A DNA stretch of 64,000 bases from Myxococcus fulvus. GTDB lineage: Bacteria > Myxococcota > Myxococcia > Myxococcales > Myxococcaceae. A program made the translations under genes and the position numbers. Under the pieces are notes generated by a model, which did no database searches, was not told where the DNA came from, and saw only the letters and a program-made list of their open reading frames with translations. Positions 32,175-38,499 of this stretch are shown here, piece by piece; position 1 is the first letter of the stretch, and every line of letters starts with the position of its first letter. The stretch spans positions 62,001-126,000 of the forward strand of contig NZ_FOIB01000004.1 in assembly GCF_900111765.1 (NCBI RefSeq), written 5' to 3'.

Positions 32175-33170
32175 TCATCCGCGGTCGAAGTTGCCCGACC
32201 TCAGCAGGTCGTGGATCTCCGTCTTCATCCGCTCGAAGTAGGCATCCTCCTGGGAGACGACTCCCGAGTCCTCGAGGTCGCGGTACCGGCGCTTCTCGCC
32301 AAAGTCATCCCATGCGCGCTTGATGGAGCCGCGCCCCTGGAAATTCTTCGGGGTGTCTCCTCCGAGCTTGGGGTTCGGCAGGAAGTCCTCGAAGGGAAGG
32401 ACCAGGGCCTCGGCGAACTTGCCCTGGTTGTTGTAGTCCTGGACGGCGGTCAGGAGCTTCTCCCGTGAGGACGCGGCACAGAACATCACGACCTGGAACT
32501 TCTCCACGTCCGGGAAGGTGCGGGTGCTCAGGTACTTGCAGAGCGCCTTGAAGCTCCCGCCACTGACGCCATAGTCCGCAATCCCTACCGTCAGGTTCGG
32601 CGGCCCGGAGGGGTTCCAGGCCCTGGCCAGCTCGACGCCCTTCGCCAGCTTCCGGGCGAAGTAATCCTGCCAGGACATGGAGGGCATGGCGCTCTCCCCG
32701 CCGGTCGTGAGCGAGCCGGTCACCTTCACGCCGGGCAGCTTGCGCAGGACGCCCGTCTCCTGCAGGCGCTCGTTCACGAACCACCCCATGCAGCGCTTCA
32801 CCAGCGTCAGGCTCTCGCCCAGATACAACATCAAGCCGATGTCGTGCTTGTGCGACAGCCTGGCCAACTGGATGCTCATGTTGACATACGCCCCGAGCGT
32901 CGAGCCTTTCATCGGCTCGGCATTCCACGTCTGAGAGAAGAGGTTCCCTTCTCGGACCTTTCGCATCATCTCGGCGCTACAACACTTCACCAGCGTCCCA
33001 CCCTCTTCCGTGGATGACTCGATGGCCTCACCACAACCCGAACAGTAGCCGCGCGCCTTGGGCAGCATCTTCCGGCACTTCGCGCACAACTCCAGCACGG
33101 GATAGCCTTCGTTCCGGATGAGACCTTCGGAGAATTCTCCGGGTTCGAACGGACAGCCGCTGTAGCACAT
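32175..33170 (-). CDS. Zinc-ribbon protein of unknown family
   Basis: A 331-residue protein from ATG 33170 (MCYSGCPFE), with GGAAGAGG about 10 bases upstream. The N-terminus has paired cysteines, LCAKC and YCSGCG, 15 residues apart, forming a zinc-ribbon-like unit, followed by KCCSAE. The remaining 250 residues are a mixed fold with IGLMLYLGESLTLVKRC and LTVGIADYGVSGGSFKAL. No signal peptide or membrane helix is seen. I do not recognise the family. It begins the accessory island and stands alone, convergent with the transglycosylase gene. Confidence 0.65.
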   Translation of the reverse strand: MCYSGCPFEPGEFSEGLIRNEGYPVLELCAKCRKMLPKARGYCSGCGEAIESSTEEGGTLVKCCSAEMMRKVREGNLFSQTWNAEPMKGSTLGAYVNMSIQLARLSHKHDIGLMLYLGESLTLVKRCMGWFVNERLQETGVLRKLPGVKVTGSLTTGGESAMPSMSWQDYFARKLAKGVELARAWNPSGPPNLTVGIADYGVSGGSFKALCKYLSTRTFPDVEKFQVVMFCAASSREKLLTAVQDYNNQGKFAEALVLPFEDFLPNPKLGGDTPKNFQGRGSIKRAWDDFGEKRRYRDLEDSGVVSQEDAYFERMKTEIHDLLRSGNFDRG

Positions 33171-33382
33171 GAGGGAATCGCCTCTTCCGTTGAGCGAGTG
33201 CTGGAATTGAGGCCCGACGATAGCACACGGCGCAGACCCAGGCCGCCCCGAGGCACGCACGCGCCCCTATCGGTGCGCCGGGCCTGGGATGAAGACAGTA
33301 CGTCCCAGGCAGGGCCGCTCGGAGGCAGGCAAGAACGCAAGAGATGCGCGTCCACGAGCGCCCCTCCTCCCAATGCCTCGGG

Positions 33383-33816
33383 TCAGGCCACGTCCGAGTC
33401 CACGCGGGACTCAGCGAGCCTGGAGGGCCGAGTCCGCGAGCCTTCGTGTTCGCGGCGGCCGTCTTCGTGAACCCAGGACACCACCTCCCCCGTCTTGACC
33501 TTCACGCAGAGCAGGTTGGCGTGGCCGTTGTCATGGGGGAACGGGAACACGTCCGCCGGGTAGGTGGGCTGATGCTTCCGGATTCGCTGGTGGACCGTCG
33601 CCAGCGCATCGCGTCTCCCCCTCTGCTGAAGAAGCCGATCGACACCTCGATGGTGTGCTCCTGACTCTCGTAGAAGCTCCGTTCGGGGGAGCCGCCGGCA
33701 TACGTCTCGAACAGCTTCGCGAGCTCGGCGGGCATCTTCAGGCCCACCGCCGACTCCGTCGACGCGATGTCCCCGCGAGCGCGGGACACAGCCGCTCCAC
33801 GCATTGCCGAACGCAT
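33383..33816 (-). pseudogene. SMI1/KNR4-like gene broken by a frameshift
   Basis: Two overlapping minus-strand frames together make one SMI1/KNR4-type protein of about 144 residues. The first gives ESAVGLKMPAELAKLFETY and AGGSPERSFYES. The second gives YPADVFPFPHDNGHAN, then LLCVKVKTGEVVSWVHED. These are the family's LP-helix-GG start and the FPFxxDxxGNLLC...WxHE core. The frame changes near a run of five C at 33617-33621; one base more or less would restore it. SMI1 proteins often serve as immunity proteins to polymorphic toxins. The C-terminus runs into a repeat also found at 35.4 and 37.9 kb. Confidence 0.65.
33418..33472. repeat. Short third copy of the 35.4/37.9 kb repeat
   Basis: About 43 bases around GCCGAGTCCGCGAG...CTTCGTGTTCGCGG...GTCTTCGTG match the repeats at 35431 and 37904, apart from a 9-base deletion in the middle. 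It forms the 3' end of the broken SMI1 gene, read in a different frame from that used at 37.9 kb. Confidence 0.55.
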
Positions 33817-33871
33817 CGACCACGGGAGCCCGCCCCTCCTTGACAGTGAGCCTTCATCTAGGGAGCGACCC

Positions 33872-34094
33872 ATGAACTGGAGTGCGGGAATCCGACAGAC
33901 CCATCGATGGCTGTCCGTGGCATTCACGGTGGCCGTCATCGCCAACATCATCGTCATGGGGCCAGGAGGCCCCACCCGCGTGGGTCGCCTATCTCGCGCT
34001 GCCTCCTCTCCTCTTCCTGCTGCTCACCGGTCTGTATCTGTTCGTATTGCCATACACCGCCAAGGGGCGCGGCGCTCGGCACCGCGCCGATTGA
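33872..34094 (+). pseudogene. Frameshifted copy of the small two-helix membrane protein
   Basis: Frame one reads MNWSAGIRQTHRWLSV then AFTVAVIANIIVMG. Then a GGGG run (about 33957-33961) shifts the frame, and the other frame continues QEAPPAWVAYLALPPLL and LLTGLYLFVLPYTAKG. Joined, they match the intact 73-residue protein at 35649-35870 throughout. One extra G compared with that copy explains the break. Upstream sequences are also related (AGGGAGCG/AGGAGCG before the ATG). Confidence 0.7.
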
Positions 34095-34143
34095 ACCAGG
34101 GCCGACGCGACCGACCGGGCCCGCGAGCAGACCGCAGGTCGAC

Positions 34144-35094
34144 TCACTTCACGATGGAGTCCGGAACGAGGCCGGTCCTGCATTGGCCGAACTGGCAGAT
34201 CTCCCCCACACGGCAGTTCTGACCACAGCGGCCGCAGTTCTGTTCGTCGCTCTCCACGTCGGTGCAGACATTCTCACAGACCTGATTCGGTGGAGGGCAG
34301 GGCTCCTCATCCTCGCAGGTGTAGCCACCTGGATTGTTCACGCACCGCCGGGGCCATGAACAGTCATTGTCGGAGGGGTCCAGACACTCGTTGATGTCCT
34401 CGCAGTGACTAGGCTCTCCGTCGCAGGTGTAGCCCCGCTCCCACCTGCAATCCACTCCGCAGCCGTCACCCGGCTCAATGTCTCCGTCATCACAATTCTC
34501 GTCACCATCCACCCTGCCGTCTCCGCATTCCCCCACCTCCAGACCCGAGGACTCCACCGCGTCCACCTGATAGAGCGCGAGCCCTCCGTTCAGCCGGACA
34601 TAGCGATAGGGGTCGCGCTCTCTCAAGTACGGAACGAGCGCCGTGTGCACCCCCGCCTCCAGGTCCACCAGCGTCAAGGGTCCCGAGGCAATGACGCTCC
34701 CGTCCGACCGCAAGAAGTCCACCCACGTCAGGACGGAGACAACCAGGCCCCGATAGTGGACCTTCAAGTCGCCCGTGCCAGCTTCATCCGCGCCCATGTC
34801 AAGCACCAGGGCCCCGCCGAGCAGGCCCAGGACCACCGCGCCTCGCTCATCCGGCGCACCCAATGCCAGCCCCGGCTGGAGCACGCCCACCGTGGTGGTG
34901 GGCGCCACGGCATCCGCATAGCGGTCGGTCGCCAGCAGAGGCGTCGGCACGGACTCCGCGGCCATCTCCCAGCCGACGTTCCCGCGTGGCACCTCGGCGG
35001 GCGGAGCGTCGAGCTCGGCACCACAAGCCTCCAACAGCACCACCGCACACACCGCTTCCACACACCTCGACAGAAGGCCCTTCCCGTCACGCAT
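34144..35094 (-). CDS. Cysteine-rich lipoprotein with Myxococcus-type cysteine repeat and EGF-like module
   Basis: A 316-residue exported protein. The leader is hydrophobic and ends LLEACG, a probable lipobox. Residues 30-195 are a beta-rich domain without cysteines. Then come CGDGRVDGDENCDDG with GDGCGVDC and GYTCDGEPSHC (the DUF4215/Myxococcus cysteine-rich repeat), DINECLDPSDNDC with GGYTCEDEEPC (calcium-binding EGF-like) and VCTDVESDEQNCGRCG with CRVGEICQFGQC (another Cys module common in myxobacterial surface proteins). It is probably a surface adhesin or binding protein. Confidence 0.8.
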   Translation of the reverse strand: MRDGKGLLSRCVEAVCAVVLLEACGAELDAPPAEVPRGNVGWEMAAESVPTPLLATDRYADAVAPTTTVGVLQPGLALGAPDERGAVVLGLLGGALVLDMGADEAGTGDLKVHYRGLVVSVLTWVDFLRSDGSVIASGPLTLVDLEAGVHTALVPYLRERDPYRYVRLNGGLALYQVDAVESSGLEVGECGDGRVDGDENCDDGDIEPGDGCGVDCRWERGYTCDGEPSHCEDINECLDPSDNDCSWPRRCVNNPGGYTCEDEEPCPPPNQVCENVCTDVESDEQNCGRCGQNCRVGEICQFGQCRTGLVPDSIVK

Positions 35095-35430
35095 GATTCG
35101 ATAACCCCAAGTCCGCCCCCGCCGTTGTCAGCAGCGATGGCCCCGGGCGTGAGTCACCCTTCGTGTTCGAAGGCAAAGCCATCCTGGAGGCAAGCCTTCC
35201 ATGCGAAGCGTCACGCCTCACGGGCCCCCAAAGCTCGCAGACCTCGAGCGATGGCTTGCCGACGGATGGGGCCGCACCTGCCCCGGCTCCTCGACGAACG
35301 ACCTCGACTCCGGGGTCATTGGAGCCGAGGAAGCGTGCGCCTCCTGCGGGGCAGACCGCACGGCGACGAGTTACCCCGAGCGCAATGGCGCCGGACATGC
35401 TCATGCAGGCTGTCCGGTGGAGGAGAAGGC
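35095..35430. other. Gene-free stretch of about 335 bases
   Basis: It lies between the cysteine-rich lipoprotein and a gene remnant. Several open frames cross it on the plus strand, but none has a family motif or plausible start, and their codon use looks random. It probably consists of decayed sequence in the accessory island. Confidence 0.4.
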
Positions 35431-35634
35431 TCAGCGCTTCTGGAGCGCCGAGTCCGCGAGCGCGCGAGCCTTCGTGTTCGCGGCCGCCGTCTTCGTGGGC
35501 ACCTCACCGCTGACGGACGCGTGGCCCTTGAGTCGCTTCTCGGGTTTCACCCTATCCGCCGGAACGTAGCGCAGGCCGACTGAGCAGGATTCGAGAAGCA
35601 ATCGCCCGCACGAGACTCCACAGTGGCCACTCAT
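35431..35634 (-). pseudogene. C-terminal remnant of a paralogue of the 37.9 kb secreted protein
   Basis: A 67-codon frame ends with RLKGHASVSGEVPTKT and AAANTKARALADSALQKR, nearly identical to the end of the protein at 37904-38425. At the DNA level 35431-35534 and 37904-38008 differ at only about four positions. The upstream part (LRYVPADRVKPEK) is unrelated to that gene's body and there is no signal peptide, so this is probably a fragment copied without the rest. Confidence 0.6.
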
Positions 35635-35648
35635 CCCAGGAGCGTCCC

Positions 35649-35870
35649 ATGAGCTGGAACCGAGGAATCCGTCAGACCCACCGATGGCTGTCCGTGGCCT
35701 TCACGGTGGCGGTCATCGCCAACATCGTCGTCATGGGACAGGAAGCGCCGCCTGTCTGGGTCGCGTATCTGGCGCTGCCTCCGCTCCTCCTGCTCCTGCT
35801 CACCGGCCTGTACCTGTTCGTGCTGCCGTACAGGAGCCCGGCGCGCGGTGGAGCAAGACACTCCGACTGA
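35649..35870 (+). CDS. Small two-helix membrane protein
   Basis: A 73-residue protein with a short basic start (RGIRQTHRW) and two membrane helices, about 13-30 (LSVAFTVAVIANIVVMG) and 38-58 (WVAYLALPPLLLLLLTGLYLF), joined by a short QEAPP turn. AGGAG lies 6 bases before the ATG. No known family name comes to mind. A frameshifted copy lies 1.8 kb upstream (33872), so the gene belongs to a locally duplicated block. Confidence 0.7.
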   Translation: MSWNRGIRQTHRWLSVAFTVAVIANIVVMGQEAPPVWVAYLALPPLLLLLLTGLYLFVLPYRSPARGGARHSD

Positions 35871-35995
35871 GCGTCGCGGCACGGGAACAACCCTTCCCGG
35901 CCGCGGCGCCGATGCGGAGGTCAGCCAGCGGGGGCGAGTGACCTCAGTAAGTTCCAAAGGATCCGGATGACCTCCTTGCCCAAGTCCTCATCCGA

Positions 35996-36100
35996 TTAGA
36001 GGAGGATGTCGTCAGGAGGTCCCAACGCAGCGATGTCAGCTGCCCGGGCGGCGTCATACTCCGCCCAGGCGATCCACAGAGCGACCCAACCTACTGGAAT
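35996..36100 (-). pseudogene. Possible C-terminal gene fragment
   Basis: The minus strand reads VGWVALWIAWAEYD then AARAADIAALGPPDDILL and a stop, a natural-looking protein end, but the frame is closed by a stop just upstream and has no start. A following stretch in another frame (DLGKEVIRILWNLLRSL) also looks protein-like. It may be debris of an older gene. This is weak evidence. Confidence 0.25.
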
Positions 36101-36137
36101 TCAGCCCCATGCAGGAAGGTCATCGTCCCTCCGAGGC

Positions 36138-37511
36138 CTACAGAGTGCTCGAGGGATCCAAGCTCACCCAGCTCATCACGGCGTCATGGTCGGAGGCATT
36201 CGACAGCACCTTGATGGCACGCGCCACGGGAAGATTATGAGTCGTGAAGATGTAGTCGATGCGCACAGCAGAAGGGTTACCCGCGGCGAACCACGTATCC
36301 TGCATCGTATTCCGCACGGAACTCAACGAAGAGGCATTCTCGAAATCGTTGAGGTCGGCCATCAGGATCTTGGGGCCTGTTCCACCGTAATCATTGATGA
36401 ATGCCGTCAATGTATGTGCCTGGAAGGCACGAATCGTCTCTGGCATAGAACCTGCGCCATGCTGGAGGTGGGATGAGAAGATGGTGAACCGCGTGCCACC
36501 GATAGACACCTCGGCTCCGAGCACACTGCGGCGTTCGTAGTCGTCTGCCTGATAGAGGTACCCAATACTATCCGACAGGATCGGATAGCGACTGAGCAAG
36601 AGATTGCCGTACTGTCTGCGGTAGAGCGCATTGCAGTGCTGAGCATGGGTATCGAGACTCGCGCTGTAGCGCATGAACCATCCGGTCTGCTGCTGCAACA
36701 AGGCGGGTTGGTCCTGACACTCGCTACGTGGCGACCAATGGCGGTCCACATCCTGGAACCCCGCGAAGTGGGCACCCGAGGCCAGCAGCGTATTGGTGAT
36801 GCGCTGCAGATTCAGGTTCTCATCCAGTCCCACGCCGTGGTGGATGTTCCAGGTCATGAACTTGAGCAGCCGCAAGTACTCCGCCCTCCCAGGATACGTT
36901 GAGAACGTCCCTCCCCCATTCGAGAGAATGACAGTGGTTCTGGCCTCGTAGTTCACCGCGACGCGGTGATAGCCCGTGGGACAGAGTGCGGTGGAGGTAT
37001 CGAATGTCCGACTGAAGGAAAGGCCCGCCGTGGTGCCATTACCACTCTGGTCCTGATGGAACGAGGTGGTGAAGATCGTCTCCACGCCATCGAGATCACA
37101 TGTGACAGCGACGGTGCCCGACATCCTCAGGGTGTCCACTGCCGGGCCGGGGTTCACGTAGGCCACGAGGGAGAAGACGCGAGACAGAACAAACTGACGC
37201 AGCGGACCAGAACCCAGGCGATAGGCATAGATCTCGTTGTCGGTCCCCAATCCCACCGACTTCAGCGTGGGCAAGATCTCGATCGGGTTGCACACCCGAG
37301 CCTCGCATTCACTCCAGGTGCCTCCGACGCAGACCCTCTCCCCCGGGCACTCCTCGCCCACAATCTCGCAGGAGGCACGTACTCCGTTCGTACAAGCAGC
37401 ATGGCTTTCGGGTGACACCCAGAGAAGCCCCAACACACAGAAGGGCATGAGCTTGCGTGCCAGAACAGCTACACGCAGTGATGAAACATCTAGAACCGAA
37501 GCAGAAATCAC
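36138..37511 (-). CDS. Secreted endonuclease/exonuclease/phosphatase-family protein
   Basis: An exported protein with a DNase-I-like fold. Core motifs in order are FMTWNIHHGVGLDEN, a metal-site Glu/Asp region at FAGFQDVDRHW, LLLSRYPILSD, FSSHLQHG, LMADLNDFEN, RIDYIFTTHN and SDHDAVM. A Cys-rich module precedes it (CTNGVRASCEIVGEECPG, CVGGTWSECEARVC). GTG 37511 is chosen because it has GAGGA just upstream and gives a signal peptide with basic ARK before a hydrophobic stretch ending ESHAA; ATG 37448 or 37622 are alternatives. The substrate could be nucleic acid or phospholipid. GC content is visibly below that of its neighbours, hinting at transfer. Confidence 0.78.
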   Translation of the reverse strand: MISASVLDVSSLRVAVLARKLMPFCVLGLLWVSPESHAACTNGVRASCEIVGEECPGERVCVGGTWSECEARVCNPIEILPTLKSVGLGTDNEIYAYRLGSGPLRQFVLSRVFSLVAYVNPGPAVDTLRMSGTVAVTCDLDGVETIFTTSFHQDQSGNGTTAGLSFSRTFDTSTALCPTGYHRVAVNYEARTTVILSNGGGTFSTYPGRAEYLRLLKFMTWNIHHGVGLDENLNLQRITNTLLASGAHFAGFQDVDRHWSPRSECQDQPALLQQQTGWFMRYSASLDTHAQHCNALYRRQYGNLLLSRYPILSDSIGYLYQADDYERRSVLGAEVSIGGTRFTIFSSHLQHGAGSMPETIRAFQAHTLTAFINDYGGTGPKILMADLNDFENASSLSSVRNTMQDTWFAAGNPSAVRIDYIFTTHNLPVARAIKVLSNASDHDAVMSWVSLDPSSTL

Positions 37512-37622
37512 GAATTCCTCGAAGACAATCGGCAGACGAAGGTGAGTCCAGCGTCCGTTCTGGGTTTGGGCTGCATCGGACCATACGGACATGTCGCGAA
37601 TCCTTGAGTGGAACGGACTCAC

Positions 37623-37903
37623 GGCTAGGGTACCAATGACTGCTCTGACTCATGTTGCCTGACAGCCGTCCCGTCACTCAATCGTGCCAGCACTCCTGCA
37701 AAGCCGACTGAGAATCCATTCACGGGGGTAGTCCTACCCCCGTCTCGGACTCATTTCGCAAGCATCCCTCCATCGCACTCTCTGTCACTTGCGCGGAAAC
37801 ACCGGGACGCACCCTTGGTCATGCCTCTCAGTTTCCTTTGACGAGTCGCCGGAGATGCTTGGACCCGCTCCGTCCATGACCGACCATCACGCCCCGGGGC
37901 GTC
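37623..37903. other. Gene-free stretch of about 280 bases
   Basis: Relatively AT-rich sequence upstream of the DNase-I-like gene and downstream of the 37.9 kb secreted-protein gene. No convincing reading frame or motif is seen beyond the likely promoter region of the former. Confidence 0.35.
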
Positions 37904-38008
37904 TCAGCGCTTCTGGATCGCCGAGTCCGCGAGCGCGCGAGCCTTCGTGTTCGCGGCGGCCGTCTTCGTGGGCACTTCACCGCTGACGGACGTGTGGCCC
38001 TTGAGTCC
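37904..38008. repeat. 105-base repeat shared with 35431-35534
   Basis: The 3' end of the secreted-protein gene is about 96% identical to 35431-35534 (about four differences). A shortened form occurs at 33418. The copies lie in the same orientation and could recombine. Confidence 0.75.
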
Positions 38009-38425
38009 CCTCACGACCAGGTACTCCCCCAGCTTCTTGCCCGGTCCGGACTGCGCCTTGTCGAGGGCGAAGCACGTCACGCGCTGAATCACCGCGAAGG
38101 GCTTTCCGTCCTTCATGCGCCACTCCACCTTGTTGCTGAAGCGGGCCACGGGACACGCGGCCTTCGGTCGCAGCTCGATGGAGAACTGGGAGTCGCCCTT
38201 CAACGTGATGCGCCGGAAGTAATCGTAGGCACTGTAGGACTCCGTCAGCGTGTACTCGCCTCCGGGGGCCGGACAGTCCAGGGGCATGTCGCTGCCCTCT
38301 TCCTCCTCGGTGGCGGCCTCGCGCGGACACTTCTCCACGTCGGTGTACTCGAACGTGACGTCCTCCGCGAAGGCAGGCGTCGAGAGCGCGAGCAGGAGGA
38401 CGGGGACGACGTGGGATGGGCGCAT
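37904..38425 (-). CDS. Secreted protein of unknown function
   Basis: A 173-residue protein from ATG 38425, with a clean signal peptide (MRPSHVVPVLLLALSTPAFA). The mature part holds four cysteines (KCPREA, DCPAPG, ACPVAR, TCFALD) and beta-type segments (DSQFSIELRP, KVEWRMKDG). Its last 35 or so codons are duplicated at 35431 and partly at 33418. The hairpin at 38441-38479 lies 15 bases before the start codon. I do not recognise a family. Confidence 0.65.
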   Translation of the reverse strand: MRPSHVVPVLLLALSTPAFAEDVTFEYTDVEKCPREAATEEEEGSDMPLDCPAPGGEYTLTESYSAYDYFRRITLKGDSQFSIELRPKAACPVARFSNKVEWRMKDGKPFAVIQRVTCFALDKAQSGPGKKLGEYLVVRGLKGHTSVSGEVPTKTAAANTKARALADSAIQKR

Positions 38426-38440
38426 GTGTGAGTGCTCCAA

Positions 38441-38479
38441 GAATCGAGGCACGGAGTATTCCACCCCGTGCCTCGATTC
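38441..38479. terminator. Perfect 14-base inverted repeat after the RoxA-like gene
   Basis: GAATCGAGGCACGG (38441-38454) and CCGTGCCTCGATTC (38466-38479) pair perfectly around an 11-base loop. It lies 20 bases after the stop of the minus-strand cytochrome gene and just before the next minus-strand start. No T run follows. It fits a terminator or a translation-modulating hairpin for the downstream gene. Confidence 0.55.
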
Positions 38480-38499
38480 CAAACACCCACGGGACCTCG

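Noticed and set aside
35201-35569. 122-codon plus frame between the Cys-rich lipoprotein and the small membrane gene
   Set aside because: The end overlaps the repeat that codes on the other strand, and the start region has no family similarity I can recognise.
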